DNA of 64,000 bases from Girardinichthys multiradiatus (lineage: Eukaryota > Chordata > Actinopteri > Cyprinodontiformes > Goodeidae). The translations under genes were made by a program, and so were the position numbers. The notes under the pieces are model-generated. The model made no database searches, was not told the DNA's origin, and saw only the letters and a list, made by a program, of their open reading frames with translations. The stretch is from NCBI RefSeq assembly GCF_021462225.1, contig NC_061816.1:2143731-2207730 (forward strand), written 5' to 3'. Below are positions 1 to 11,846 of the stretch, one piece after another; positions within the stretch are counted from its first letter, which is position 1; each line of letters starts with the position of its first letter.

Positions 1-364
1 GGAACTAAACACAGAGAACTGTACTAACATAAAGAATCAGGGAGGACAAATAAACATAAAGAACTAAACAGGAGGGAACTCTACTATAATCAAGGCTGGG
101 GAGAACAACTAACCAAAACAAGAACAAAAAGAGAATCTAGGGACAAGGACCTAACAAACTATTGGGGCAGAAGAACAGAAAAACGAACAAAGAATGCAGC
201 AAGGACCTAAACAGTAAAACAAACACAAGAGCAAACAAACACAAGAGCAAGAAACTACTAACCAAAGAAGGGAAAATAAACATAATTACTAAACAGAAGC
301 ACATGAAGAAAGACCTAACTGAAAAAAGAAAGCAAACACAAAACCAAAATGGCAGATGCTGACA
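1..364 (-). mobile_element. LTR fragment, cut by window start
   Basis: This A-rich stretch shares its layout and several phrases with the LTRs at 19764-22528 and 39454-40303, including the closing block that reads CAAAATGGCAGAT.CTGACA. Read on the minus strand the LTR therefore begins TGTCAG at position 364. The other end lies outside the window. Translations of this stretch are low-complexity and not credible genes. Confidence 0.6.
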
Positions 365-1716
365 TAAACAGCTACTGAACAAAACATTGATGGCCATCAT
401 GAGTTCTTTCCATAGCAGAATAATTCATTGCCTCTTGAGCTCCAACTGGATGATAAATACAATTTCCCTTTATAAAGATTGATAAGTTAAAAAGGGACAA
501 ATTAAGAAGCTCAGACCAACCAGACATTTTAAACAAATAAATACTGTATTTGAGCAAATACTGTAATGGGAATTAAGAGTTTAACAAAGTCAAAACTTGT
601 AAAATCGCTGACGCCCCACTCACTAAGACATGTCCAAAGGGGGCCGGAGGAGAGCCTGAGAAGCTGTATTTATAAAATGTTAATAGACAGGTTAGGTTAT
701 TACTATAAAACACACTTGCTATTTTACAGAACTGTTTCACTGTTGATGTCTTGAGGCTGAAGAACTGATATTAGAACAGTCTCTATGAGTTTAGAAGTAG
801 ATTTAGTGATAAGACTAGGGAAAATATGTGAAAATAATCAAAAAAGCAACCATACAGGATCAGAAACAGATTACCTGTTGGTTGGAAATTTCATATATAT
901 CTTTGCATTCAATTTTAAGCTACTATCTTCATTTTAATTTGAATCCTTTGTTGCTTGTTTAAAAGTTTTATTTTAATTCATGGTAATACTATTTCAGTAT
1001 GAACAGAAATCTGAATTTCTGCAAAGCTTTGTTGTTTATTAATTTCCTTACTTTGTTTCTTTCTGCATAGAAATAGGTTCATGTAAGACTTACCATGATC
1101 TTCTTTGAAACTGTCAACTATGAAACGTGCACCGACACAGATGAACATTATGGGACCAGAGATGTTTCATGTTGGGACATTCCTCCAATACAATCCATGT
1201 GTCGACTACATTTAAACAATAAAGCATTCACATAGTCAGGACGACAAGTAAATGAAGGGACATTTTACAAATAATTTTCAGTTGCTAAGCAGACTAACTA
1301 GTAAACTAGGCATGGATCACTTGAAATATATGGCTTATTGAGTTGAACCATAGTTACCTTTACAAAAGGAAAGTACATAATGGGGAAAACATAAATTAAA
1401 ACATCTTGGCATCGCAAGAAAATAACCTTTAATGCAAGTAAATGACTTTGGACATAAATATTATTAGCTATGTATTCAATAATTTAAAAGTTTTTATTTT
1501 TTCTCTTTTCATTATTAAAATAAAGGGTTTCAAATACGATAGACCTACTTAACTTTTACAAAATGTTTGAGATACAACAAAAACAAGTTCATTAAATATT
1601 TGTTGAGTTGCCAAATGGGAAAAAAAAACTTTCAATTACACAGGCATGGAAACTCGGTGAGCGGTTTACTAAGTTTCTCCAAATAATTATACTTTTGGAT
1701 ATTCTTCTTTTTTCAC
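365..1716. other. Intergenic, no gene seen
   Basis: AT-rich sequence with short open frames only. I see no splice-bounded exon, RNA gene or recognisable transposon end. Confidence 0.5.
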
Positions 1717-2259
1717 TGTTATGATTTGGGGTTGTTTGGTTTTTGGTTTCGGGTTTTTTCTTATGTTTTTCACAGTTAAGGTTTTGACTCGTTCTTTTGT
1801 TTCTTATTATTTATTATTATTATTCTTAGATTTTGAATCATGCTTCTGTTTATTATTTTTCTGGTCCTGTTTTAGTCTTCTTCATGTTGTGTCAAGTTTG
1901 GTTTTGTTTGTATATTAGTCTCTGTTTTTGCCGCAGCCACGTTTTGTTCTGTCTGTCAATTAAGTTTATTCGGTTCACCTGCTCAAAGTTAATCTGTCTC
2001 CTTGCTCCACCTGGTTTTCACTCCATATATACACACTTGTTCAGTTAGTCATCGCGGAAACATTTCTCATATCATGTCTTGTTCTCAAATCTTGCTCTTG
2101 TCTTGCTTTGTGGTTCATGCCAAGCCTGTCCTGCCTGCCCATTTGTTGTTTTGTTCCTGCCTCCTGCTGAGTGTGAGTTTTTGTTATTAAACCTTTTTCA
2201 CTTACCATCACGCTGCCTGCTCGTCTGCATTCTGGGGTCCTATCTCGCAAGCCATAACA
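1717..2259 (+). repeat. Left LTR, 543 bp
   Basis: Begins TGTTATG and ends CATAACA. It has a TATA-like CCATATATACAC near 2020 and an ATTAAA polyadenylation-like signal near 2186. It matches the right repeat from position 1941 onward. Confidence 0.6.
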
Positions 2260-2261
2260 GA

Positions 2262-2687
2262 ATGTTTCCGCCAACCACGGACCTCGCGGAGAAGCAGAAG
2301 GCAGACGCCTTGGATCGCTGGGTTGAATGGCAGAAGGAGGAGGCTATGAGGAATCTGCCGACCGACCTGGAGGTTCTACCCTCTCCACTGCTGCTGGAGC
2401 AGATGGAGCGTGAGGCGGTTCATCGCCGTTCTCTGCCTGCTCCCCTGGCTGCACACTCTGGTGTGAAGTCTTCGCCCTCCTCCAGACGCAGGAGACATTG
2501 GAGCGGAGCACCTTCCTCTGGTTCGGCTGGCGAGGAGAAGGTTTCCCTGTCAGCCGACGTGAGGGCTGCAGGAAGTAAGCCCGCATCTTCGTCGACCACA
2601 GCACTGTCTGCCAGGCTCGCTGCAGCTCCGCCCTGCCGTATTCGCTCGCTCCAGCCCATAGCACTGAGTCTTCACCTGATGAACTAG
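2262..2687 (+). CDS. Small ORF after left LTR, possible gag remnant
   Basis: An ATG two bases past the left LTR opens a 141-codon frame. The first 50 residues are charged and helical (Trp-Val-Glu-Trp-Gln-Lys pattern) and the rest is Ser/Ala/Arg-rich. The position directly after the LTR is where gag would begin. I recognise no family. The next ORF (2744-4171) is in another frame, so a frameshift or an unrelated ORF is possible. Confidence 0.3.
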   Translation: MFPPTTDLAEKQKADALDRWVEWQKEEAMRNLPTDLEVLPSPLLLEQMEREAVHRRSLPAPLAAHSGVKSSPSSRRRRHWSGAPSSGSAGEEKVSLSADVRAAGSKPASSSTTALSARLAAAPPCRIRSLQPIALSLHLMN

Positions 2688-2743
2688 AGGAGCGGCTAAG
2701 GTAATACGCACGCCAATTAAAGAGTTTAAGGAAGACCAGCCCC

Positions 2744-4171
2744 ATGTATTCCTCTCCGGAGCTGATGGAGACAGTCAGGCAGGTGGAGAGGGACTATGAG
2801 ACTGCAGTAAGGCTGGTTTACTGCCGCCCACCTTTGCACACGCCATGTCTGCAGGCTAATGCTGCTGAGCAGTCCACGCCAGGACTCCAGGAAGCTGCTA
2901 CTGCAGAGCAGCCCACGCCAGTACACCAGGGAGCTGCTACTGCAGAGCAGCCCACGTCAGGTCTCCAGAGCGCTGCTGCAGAGCAGCCCACGTCAGGTTT
3001 CCAGAGCGCTGCTACAGAGCAGCCCACGTCAGGTCTCCAGAGCGCTGCTGCAGAGCAGCCTGACACACCACAGCCTGACTCCAAGTCAGACCCTAAGTCA
3101 GCCTCAACCCCCTCCACACGGCGCAGAGGACGTCGTAAGAGGGACGCCCCGGCTCAAGTCATCGGGGGCCCCAGCGACGCCTCTGCTCACGCCACTGAGG
3201 GTCTTGGCGACGCCTCAGCCTATGCTCTCGCCACTGAGGGTCTCGGCAACGCCTCTGCCTCTGCTCACGCCACTGAGGGTATCAGCGACGCCTCAGCCCC
3301 TGCCCACGTAACTGAAGGTCTCGGCGACGCCTCAGCTCCTGCTCACGCCACTGAGGGTCTCGGCGACACCTCAGCTCCTGCTCACGCCACTGAGGGTCTT
3401 GTCGATGCCTCAGCTCCTGCGCACGTCACTGAGGGTCCCGCCGACGCCTTAGCTCCTGCTCACATCACTGAGGGTCCTGCCAACGCCTCAACTCCTGTTC
3501 CTAGTCTGCAGGGGTTCAGTGAGGAACTGGTCCTCGTTCTGGCTTCTGAACCCTGCGACAAGGGGTTCGAGAAGGAAGCGTCGTCGAACCCTGTTCATGA
3601 GGGGTTCAAGGAACAGTTTGTCCTCATTCTGGCCTTTGAACCCAGAGACGAGGGTTCGCCTGGCTCTGCTTCAGCCTCCGAGGGTTCGTCTGGCTCTGCT
3701 TCAGCCTCCGAGGGTTCGCCAGGCTCTGCTTCAGCCTCCGAGGGTTCGTCTGGCTCTGCTTCAGCCTCCGAGGGTTCGCCAGGCTCTGCTTCAGCCTCCG
3801 AGGGTTCGCCTGGCTCTGCGTCAGCCTCCGAGGGTTCGCCTGGCTCTGCTTCAGCCTCCGAGGGTTCGCCTGGCTCTACTTCAGCCTCCGAGTGTTCGCC
3901 TGGCTCTGCGTCAGCCTCCAAGGGTTCGCCTAGCTCTGCTTCAGCCTCCGAGGGTTCGTCTGGCTCTGCTTCAGCCTCCGAGGGTTCGCCAGGCTCTGCT
4001 TCAGCCTCCGAGGGTTCGCCTGGCTCTGCGTCAGCCTCCAAGGGTTCGCCTGGCTCTGCTTCAGCCTCCGAGGGTTCGCCTGGCTCTACTTCAGCCTCCG
4101 AGAGTTCGCCAGGCACCACGCCTCCGGAGTTCCACAGAGTTTCTGGGGGGTCCTCTGCTCTGCTCTGTTAG
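2744..4171 (+). CDS. Repeat-built Ser/Ala/Glu ORF of 475 aa
   Basis: This open frame consists largely of three successive tandem repeats: a 36-bp unit (about residues 40-110), a 39-bp unit (about residues 145-250) and fifteen copies of a 30-bp unit (about residues 303-452) that encodes a Ser-Gly-Ser-Ala-Ser-Ala-Ser-Glu-Gly-type decapeptide. No folded domain, signal peptide or membrane segment is apparent. Because all repeat units are multiples of three and lack stop codons in several frames, long ORFs also appear in other frames and on the opposite strand. Openness is therefore weak evidence of coding. It sits between two LTRs and may be a degenerate gag or an LTR-element accessory ORF. Confidence 0.35.
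   Translation: MYSSPELMETVRQVERDYETAVRLVYCRPPLHTPCLQANAAEQSTPGLQEAATAEQPTPVHQGAATAEQPTSGLQSAAAEQPTSGFQSAATEQPTSGLQSAAAEQPDTPQPDSKSDPKSASTPSTRRRGRRKRDAPAQVIGGPSDASAHATEGLGDASAYALATEGLGNASASAHATEGISDASAPAHVTEGLGDASAPAHATEGLGDTSAPAHATEGLVDASAPAHVTEGPADALAPAHITEGPANASTPVPSLQGFSEELVLVLASEPCDKGFEKEASSNPVHEGFKEQFVLILAFEPRDEGSPGSASASEGSSGSASASEGSPGSASASEGSSGSASASEGSPGSASASEGSPGSASASEGSPGSASASEGSPGSTSASECSPGSASASKGSPSSASASEGSSGSASASEGSPGSASASEGSPGSASASKGSPGSASASEGSPGSTSASESSPGTTPPEFHRVSGGSSALLC
2860..3075 (+). repeat. 36-bp tandem repeat
   Basis: Imperfect copies of a unit containing GAGCAGCCCACG(T/C)CAGG follow each other. Translated, each copy gives a Glu-Gln-Pro-Thr-Ser-Gly-type peptide. Confidence 0.7.
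3174..3497 (+). repeat. 39-bp tandem repeat
   Basis: About eight imperfect copies of a unit with GACGCCTCAGCTCCTGC followed by CACGCCACTGAGGGTC. Each copy encodes a 13-residue Asp-Ala-Ser-Ala...Thr-Glu-Gly peptide. Confidence 0.7.
3650..4099 (+). repeat. 30-bp tandem repeat, 15 copies
   Basis: Fifteen near-identical units beginning GAGGGTTCGCCTGGCTCTGC. Substitutions are few and recur between units, as expected from recent unequal exchange or slippage. Confidence 0.9.
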
Positions 4172-4390
4172 CCTCCTGACCAACCTGCAGGTTCCCGTCG
4201 CGGGCCGCCACATCTTTGTCGCAGGTCTCCTCGCATTCGCCGTCGACCGTACAGAACTCTGTGGTGCAGGTCCGGTCGCCCGCCTGAACTCTGTGCCTGC
4301 TGGGCACAACCTCCTGGTCGCCTGCCTGAACTCTGTGCCTGCTGGGGACGACCTCCTGGTTGCCCGCGTGAACTCTGTTTTTTGTTTCTG

Positions 4391-4710
4391 GTTTTGTTCT
4401 GTCTGTCAATTAAGTTTATTCGGTTCACCTGCTCAAAGTTAATCTTTCTCCTTGCTCCACCTGGTTTTCACTCCATATATACACACCTGTTCAGTTAGTC
4501 ATTGTGGAAACATTTCTCATATCGTGTCTTGTTCTCATATCATGCTCTTGTCTTGCTTTGTGTTTCATGCCAAGCCTGTCCTGCTGCCTGTTTGTTGTTT
4601 TGTCCCTGCCTCCTGTTGTGAGTGAGTTTATGTTATTAAACCTTTTTCACTTTCCATCATGCTGCCTGCTCATCTGCATTCTGGGGTCCTATATCTCTCA
4701 AGCCATAACA
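4391..4710 (+). repeat. Right LTR, 5'-truncated
   Basis: Aligns with 1941-2259 of the left LTR and ends with CATAACA. It lacks the equivalent of the first 224 bp. Confidence 0.6.
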
Positions 4711-7227
4711 TCCACTTTAAGGAATTTGTGCTGAACGTAAAATTGTTACAAAACAATTTTTGCAAAGTTTAGTTTCCTAAGGATTTGATGCTTCTCAATA
4801 TGTTGAGGAAGATAATTGTGGAACATTGAGAAACATTTGACAACTTGAGATAGTTGTTTATGACGTTACACTGGAGGTGATTTGCTTAAATGTACGATTT
4901 TAGAGGATAAAATTTGACAGAACAAATGTTTCAAACGACAGAACTGGCTGTTCTGAGTCTTTGGTCGAAGGAGTATTTACTTATTTGTTTTTGTTGAGGA
5001 TTGCTAGAAAAGGAATTTGGCTTCTTTATCGTTATCACAAATTAAACCTTGAAATTTGATCTTCAAGAGACTGTTAAAGAGTATTTTCAGATGCAACGCG
5101 AAAATAAATTTTAGAATCCTTTACTTACAAACCACCAGCTGGAACTAATTGCAAAATCAATATGATTAACATGCAACTTATTTTGAGAAATAAATGAACA
5201 ACTGGAAAACAGCTGAACGAATGATGATTTATGCACAAAATCAAACAGTTAGTGATTATAGGACTTCTTCGAGGATATTGCGCATAAAATGTGTTAATTT
5301 AAAACAGAGATCCTTACATGGTGCATTCTGAGATTATTATGCAGATTGATCTCTTTTATATCAACTACAGAGAGAGACAGTTAGAACTCAGAGGAATCCT
5401 GAACATTCTTATGATGAAAGTCGTCCAAAAACAACTGGAAGCAGACAGCATTTGGCTCAATGTCATGTGTTGTAGGACAGAAACCATGAAATATGTCAAG
5501 GAATTAGAACTCTTTAATACTGTTGCATAAGAAACAACCTTATTTTCTTCATAAGGACAACTGAACAATATTTCTAGTAATCTAGATGTAGAAGTATGAG
5601 CCACAATTATAACAAAACGACTGATCAGGAACAATAACTTGATCCTAATCTTCTTGCATGAATACATTTGAATTGGTTAATAAAATTTAGAAGACTAGAC
5701 TTTATACATTACACATTAAGAACTAATGGATGAGAACATAAAAAGGATTCAGGGCTAGGAAGACAAACGCACAACAAACAAAGTTCATACGAAACTGATA
5801 TGACAACAGCAGTAGCAGAATAATGACAGATATGGTTATTTATGTGTTACCTTAGATCCCAAGAAAACTCTGTGGGACGTTTTCCCTCTAACATATTAGC
5901 TGAGAATGTGTTGAACTGGTGCTTAATGTAGTGTTATGTGATTTTACTTCAATTCTAAACTGTAGCAGACGTTTCCAGGTAACATTCTTCAGAAGGCGAG
6001 TAGGGTCAGGAAATGGTTTTTGGATTAGATCCCAGAGCAGAGACATAGAGAACAAGGTTTTGACTTAGGAGAGGTGCTACATACAGGCTCGGACAGGAAC
6101 TAAATGTACTCGTCTGTGATGAGTGAAGAAAAATAATTAAATGTGCAAAATAACAGAAAGAATAGATAAATAAGCCCTATATCAAATACAATGTAAAGCA
6201 TCACCAAAAGAACATAAAGCAGTAATCAGAGGTGAAACTCCTACAAAACAAAAATCAATAATGGATTTAATTGCATTGGAAGTACATGGAAGCAAGAAAT
6301 TAGATGAACAATGGCAGTCTATATTTACAAAATAAAATAGGTTTCTCATTTTCTTTAAACAATGAATTTTAATAAATCTTTGTTACTGAAGGGAAGATAT
6401 TAGAAAAAGAAACGCTCCCTTTAAGGTAGTTTTGACATCTCTTTCGCAAACAGAGAAAGTACAATGTGATCTGGATGTCGTTCAGTAATTATATGGTGAA
6501 TTTTCTTGACTGTGGGTACGGACAATTATAAATTAACTCAATCTTTGTTAGTGAAAAACTGCAGCGGCGTCACACGTGGCTGTAGAAAAGAGTCTCAGAC
6601 TGTCAGCAAACTGGGACATTTATATAATGGAGGGTGGAATGAACTGCCTCCCTTCAAATTGTTTATCTTCTGTTTTGAGAAGTTCCAGGAGTTGGAAAGA
6701 CGACACCAAACAGCACTATGCTTGCACAGAGCAGAAAATTGCAGACTATATTAAGTATTGGCACCGCAAAAACAGACAAATAAGGGCTAAACACTTGGAA
6801 TAGAACTTAAAACTAATCAAATAAGCTGAAAAAAACACAAAAACAAACTAAAATTGCCTAAAAAGGCAGAGTGGAGGACAGAAGGACAGAGAGTAGAGAA
6901 CCAGAGACAGACAGATGTGGAGTGAGATAGAGGTAGGCTGGCTTTGGCCTCCATTTTCTATCCTCCTGATTTACTTCAGCAGCCCCACAGTGACAGTTTA
7001 GAGGCAGTTCAAAACTGCAGATCTCCTTCTCCATTGAATAAAATGGGATGCATCATCTCAAATAAGCATCTTTCAAATAAAAGCAGCATCTACTATCAAA
7101 AAGAAAATTATGGAACTGAATTAAATGACCATTTAAAGTACATAAGTGACAAGGCTCATGTCGAATAAGATGGGAAACCTGAGCTTATCTGTGAAGCCTG
7201 AATAACACATCTAAATGTTCTGAAGTA
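4711..7227. other. Intergenic, no gene seen
   Basis: AT-rich DNA with only short open frames. I could not support any exon, RNA or transposon end in these 2.5 kb. Confidence 0.5.
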
Positions 7228-8478
7228 CAGGGGTTGGACAATGAAACTGAAACATCTGGTTTTAGACCACAATAATTTATTAGTATGGTGTAGGGCCTCC
7301 TTTTGCGGCCAATACAGCGTCAATTCGTCTTGGGAATGACATATACAAGTCCTGCACAGTGGTCAGAGGGATTTTAAGCCATTCTTCTTGCAGGATAGTG
7401 GCCAGGTCACTACGTGATACTGGTGGAGGAAAATGTTTCCTGACTCGCTCCTCCAGAACAGTATGGCTCAATAATATTTAGATCTTGTGACTGTGCTGGC
7501 CATGGGAGACGTTCAAGTTCACTTTCATGTTCATCAAACCAATCTTTCACCAGTCTTGCTGTGTGTATTGGTGCATTGTCATGCTGATACACGGCACCGC
7601 CTTCAGGATACAATGTTTGAACCATTGGATGCACATGGTCCTCGAGAATGGTTCGGTAGTCCTTGGCTGTGACGCGCCCATCTAGCACAAGTATTGGGCC
7701 AAGGGAATGCCCAAACCATCACTGATCCACCCCCATGCTTCACTCTGGGCATGCAACAGTCTGGGTGGTACGCTTCTTTGGGGCTTCTCCACACCGTAAC
7801 TCTCCCGGATGTGGGGAAAACAGTAAAGGTGGACTCATCAAAGAACAATACATGTTTCACATTATCTACAGCCCAAGATTTGGGCTCCTTGGATAATTGA
7901 AACCGACGTTTGGCATTGGCATGAGTGACCAAAGGTTTGGCTATAGCAGCCCGGCCTTGTATATTGACCCTGTGGAGCTCCCGACGGACAGTTCTGGTGG
8001 AAACAGGAGAGTTGAGGTGCACATTTAATTCTGCCGTGATTTGGGCAGCCGTGGTTTTATGTTTTTTGGATACAATCCGGGTTAGCACCCGAACATCCCT
8101 TTCAGACAGCTTCCTCTTGCATCCACAGTTAATCCTGTTGGATGTGGTTCGTCCTTCTTGGTGGTATGCTGACATTACCCTGGATACCGTGGCTCTTGAT
8201 ACATCACAAAGACTTGCTGTCTTGGTCACAGATGCGCCAGCAAGACGTGCACCAACAATTTGTCCTCTTTTGAACTCTGGTATGTCACCCATAATGTTGT
8301 GTGCATTTCAATATTTTGAGCAAAACTGTGCTCTTACCCTGCTAATTGAACCTTCACACTCTGCTCTTACTGGTGCAATGTGCACTCAATGAAGACTGGC
8401 TACCAGGCTGGTCCTATTTAGCCATGAAACCTCCCACACTAAAATGACAGGTGTTTCAGTTTCATTGTCCAACCCCTG
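7228..8478 (-). mobile_element. Tc1/mariner transposon, family A, copy 1
   Basis: The element is 1,251 bp and flanked by TA on both sides (7226-7227 and 8479-8480). Its terminal inverted repeats start CAGGGGTTGGACAATGAAAC and match perfectly over at least 27 bp. A closely related copy in the opposite orientation lies at 57228-58474. The transposase is broken, so the copy is non-autonomous. Confidence 0.95.
7280..8292 (-). pseudogene. Tc1-like transposase, frameshifted
   Basis: Transposases of this family bind the terminal repeats with paired helix-turn-helix domains and cut with a DDE catalytic core. The N-terminal part (from the ATG at 8292) shows an HTH region followed by a basic linker. 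The first catalytic Asp is in Phe-Phe-Asp-Glu-Ser and the second in Gln-His-Asp-Asn-Ala-Pro. Relative to the 57-kb copy, about 13 bp are missing after the Gly-Gly-Gly-Ser-Val-Met-Val-Trp motif near 7705, which shifts the frame. A second frameshift near 7475 follows the Asn-Ile-Ile-Glu-Pro motif that holds the catalytic Glu. No functional product is expected. Confidence 0.92.
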
Positions 8479-8480
8479 TA

Positions 8481-10147
8481 ACTTTCTGATCAAAAGAGGG
8501 TTAAGTTAAAAGTTAATGAGATCGATTTAAGAATAGAATAACACATGAGGTGAGGTCACACACTGTTTTATAAGATGACTTATTTCTGAAGGGTCATAAA
8601 ATGAGAACTACACGTACTATTTTCAGGCAATGGATCATATTGAAGACTTTTTAACTTATTTTAACTTACTGTACAAAAACACAGTAAGTAGCAATGTCAA
8701 TCTATCTCTTTTCAGGATAAGGAGAAGTACATTGTTTAGAATAATATCTTTGCTGATAGGGCGAGGTAGAATGACACAAAGCATGCTTCTAGGGGAAAGG
8801 GTGATAGCTTGAACTATCCTTACTAATGTCTGTTTCTTTCTTTTGCATGAAAACCTTGAGGGAATATAATTGGTTATGACTGCTAAAAGGAGCAGTTCAG
8901 ATTTCTCTATCAATAGCCTTTTACAGATGATGAGAGGGAACCAAATTGACCTGCAGAATGTTGCCCTTCGTTGATGTAGAGGCTGGACCTGGGCTCTCAT
9001 TAAGAGAGCTTTTAGAAGAATGTTCTTTCTGAATGAAAAATGGTTTGACCATTTATTCGGTTTCTAAAAAGCCTTATTTTTTTTTTTTTTGCTGCAGTAC
9101 AATTCTAATCTAGAAGATTTTCACTGTTAAATTTGGTTTCAAAGTTTCATTTCTGCTCATAATTATTTTTGTTTTCTGAGATTCCAGTGTACTCGGAGCT
9201 GGGATTTGAGCACTGCTGTGAAGGTCATCATCGCATTGGACTATAATAAGAAGGACGCTGAAGAAATACAGAAAAGGTGATGCTAACGATATCCACTTTA
9301 AGAATGATTTAATGGACACAAACGCTCCCAGAAATTTCATGCAAAATCTTATTAGAGAGGTTGGTTCATCTGTAGACAGCCCCACCAAGGCATGGATACC
9401 TACTTGCCTAGTTCTGCTGGATTTAGTAGAGAAGATCCTAAGTCCACCACAGCAGACACCTTGCAACCTCCACAAACACACCTGGCTTATAGCCTAAGTA
9501 GTGCAGTGCCATTGTTTGTTTGTTTTTTCAGTCTCTTTTCGCATCTAGATAGTTTAGAGACATGAGTCATGTTAAATCCCATCATCATTTGAAAGAGCTA
9601 ATGTGTTTAGACCTAAACCTGTTTTAAACGTTGGTTTTTGTTAAGATAACACACTGTATAGTCGGTTACAAACCAGGATTGACTCCCTGACATTTATTGA
9701 CCCATGGTTCATAGCGCTACCTTTGCCAATGCCACAGGCTGATTCCCATGCCTGACTGGAATTGGACAAGTAAGCTATGACCCCATTATTTGGTTATCTT
9801 GTTTGTTTGTTTTTTCTTTCTTTTTATTGTTGTTTTACTTTGTCTCAGGGTTACTAGAGCTGATGACCAAAAGAATGTGATGAAGATGTGAATGTATTGT
9901 TTTTGTATTTTTCTCATTGAATGACATAGACAGGTATAAGTTAGAGTTTAGTCCTGCCCAGGCTAACCTTGTCCTGCCCAGTCATAGGCCTTTGAGAAGC
10001 AAACTGAACTGTGAACTCCCGTTCCTGCCAAGGAACACAGGGACAGTATTTTTGTTTTTATTTTTGCTTCTTCATGGATCATGGATCATTGAGTTTCAGC
10101 TCCTATGATGGATGGACCCGGTAGCTTCAAAGACACCCTTCGAACCT
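8481..10147. other. Intergenic, no gene seen
   Basis: Contains a poly-T run near 9078 and T-rich low-complexity stretches. No exon or mobile-element boundary could be supported. Confidence 0.45.
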
Positions 10148-10500
10148 AGGGGGGATGTTGGAGTCATCCATTTTGGTCGGGCAGTTTGACATGAGCAGAC
10201 GTCGCAGCTCTGACGTCACCCAGGACTATACTACTCGCTGAAAATAAACTATTGTTGCCATTTTCAGTGTGTCTCATGGGATGACGCAATGGAGGCGCAT
10301 ATCTGGAGAGACAAAAGCTCGCAGGCGAACTTTGTCTCCACAAGGCCATTCCCAAAAGAGCTTGAAAGCTGGAAATCTGTCTGATACAAGAAGGTCAGAA
10401 GATTCATATACCGATCGAAGACCCCGCCACACCCGGCACAGGTGAAAACCCACAGAGGTTTTATTTCCAAGGAGATGAGTTTCCTCCTTGTTGATTCAGT
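10148..10500 (+). mobile_element. Possible polypurine tract and LTR start
   Basis: AGGGGGGA (10148-10155) is followed directly by TGTTGGAGTC. This has the look of a retrotransposon polypurine tract plus the start of a 3' LTR. A polyadenylation-like AAATAAA lies near 10241. I could not find the LTR's other end or a partner LTR, so the assignment is tentative. Confidence 0.35.
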
Positions 10501-11097
10501 CGACTAACGGTTCTTCATATTTTCCCCTCCAGGACAGATGAGAAGTTACCGTTTCTTTTCCTTGACCTGATCCATCCTCAATGTCAAAGTAATGTAGTTA
10601 ATCCAAGGTATCAACTTGTTGCATGCAATACTGATGGAAGTGTTTTATGCTGAGCTGCATTGATTTGCTGTGCAAGGTGTATGTTCATGTTTTTTCGGCT
10701 GATCCCAAATCAGCCAGGAGTTAGAAGTTGGATTTTTAAAGTTTTTCATTCAAAGCAACTGCGCCTGACCACTCCATTGTTCCAGTTTTATTACTGGAGT
10801 TTTTCCACTGGTTTCCCGCCTTAGAGTTTTATGACTCTTTGTTCGAGATTTTGGGGCGATCAGCTGGTAGTGGCTAAGAGCACACAGACCATCTTTTACC
10901 AGCTGAGGGCTTCTCTTTCCAAGTTAACCCAAATTGCACATTTTGTCCATAAAACTGATGGTTTGATCTTCATAGACACTCAATGCGCATACATTTTTTT
11001 ATTATTATTATTATTGTTAGGTAGTCATTTTTATCCCCTTTGTGTAGAACAGTGCTTGTTAGGCGAAGGTTTATGGACCAGAAAAATGGTATATCAG
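10501..11097. other. Intergenic, no gene seen
   Basis: No feature beyond a short ATT microsatellite (about 10994-11020). Confidence 0.4.
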
Positions 11098-11100
11098 AAT

Positions 11101-11215
11101 TACCGTAAATTCCGGACTACAGAGCGCACCTGATTAAAAGCTGCATGTTCTAATTTTAGAAAGAAAACCAATTTTGTACTTGTACAGGCCGCACCGGATT
11201 TTAAGCCGCGGGTGT
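11101..11215. repeat. Dispersed repeat fragment (ACCGTAAATTCCGGAC type)
   Basis: The phrase ACCGTAAATTCCGGACTACAGAGCGCACCTG-like, with AAGCCGC further on, belongs to a dispersed fish repeat I know by sight but cannot name with certainty. Confidence 0.4.
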
Positions 11216-11218
11216 CCC

Positions 11219-11455
11219 ACTTTGTCAGTCAGTCAGTCATTTTCTACCACTTATTCCATAGTGGGTCGCGGGGAAGCTGGTGCCTATCTCCAGCAGTCTA
11301 TGGGCGAGAGGCGGGATACACCCTGGACAGGTCGCCAGTCCATCGCAGGGCAACACACAAACAACCATGCATACACTCATTCATACACCTAAGGGTAATT
11401 TAGAGAGACCAATTAACCTAACAGGCATGTCTTTGGACTGTGGGAGGAAGCCCAC
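11219..11455 (-). mobile_element. SINE-like repeat, 5'-truncated
   Basis: This is the reverse complement of the 3' two thirds of the SINE at 47470-47836, with the same CACAGTCCAAAGACATGCCTG block and a (GTCA)n tail at 11224-11240. The tRNA-like head is absent. Confidence 0.75.
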
Positions 11456-11846
11456 AGAGGTCCTTTAAGAAGAAAAGAGAGCAGAAACGGGTAGAGCAAA
11501 GAGTCCAACGGAGCAAGAATCCCATTGCAGGAAAGAACGGATGTGTTTTGGTTTCTGTTTACAGATGTAGCTGCAGCTGAGTTTCTCTTTAACCTTCATA
11601 AAGCAATGAACACACCTGCTGAGGATCCCTGAAGTTAGTGAAGATGATGTTTAGAGGAACATGAACGTCCAATCATGCATCCCAGATCTCTGTAATGTTT
11701 TAGTGTAGATCGACTACAGACCGTGGGGGACGCCAGGTCAAATGTCTGACAGAACAGGGTCATGTAATCTTTTCCGGAGAGCAGCTGTGTCCCTCAAAAA
11801 CTTAATGTTCCCAGTTCTGCTGAGAGGATCCAAAAAGCTGCAGACA
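11456..11846. other. Intergenic, no gene seen
   Basis: Sequence between the SINE fragment and the J-like segment. No V-segment or other exon is recognisable here. Confidence 0.4.

Larger units (their letters stand above)
1717..4710 (+). mobile_element. LTR-bounded non-autonomous element
   Basis: Two direct repeats of about 93 percent identity by eye bound this unit. The left repeat is 1717-2259 and the right one 4391-4710. The outer ends are inverted (TGTTATG at 1717, CATAACA ending at 4710), as in LTRs. The flanks TTCAC (1712-1716) and TCCAC (4711-4715) match at four of five bases, like an aged 5-bp target duplication. Between the repeats there is no protease, reverse transcriptase or integrase and I find no convincing primer-binding site. 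This fits a non-autonomous LTR (TRIM/LARD-like) element. The internal ORFs are described separately. The family is not recognised. Confidence 0.6.

Noticed and set aside
137..400. Hydrophobic 87-residue frame suggesting a membrane peptide
   Set aside because: Antisense reading of A-rich LTR sequence; no support.
3595..4119. Minus-strand frame of Glu/Pro/Ala repeats opposite the 475-codon ORF
   Set aside because: Shadow of the 30-bp tandem repeat; no independent start context or homology.
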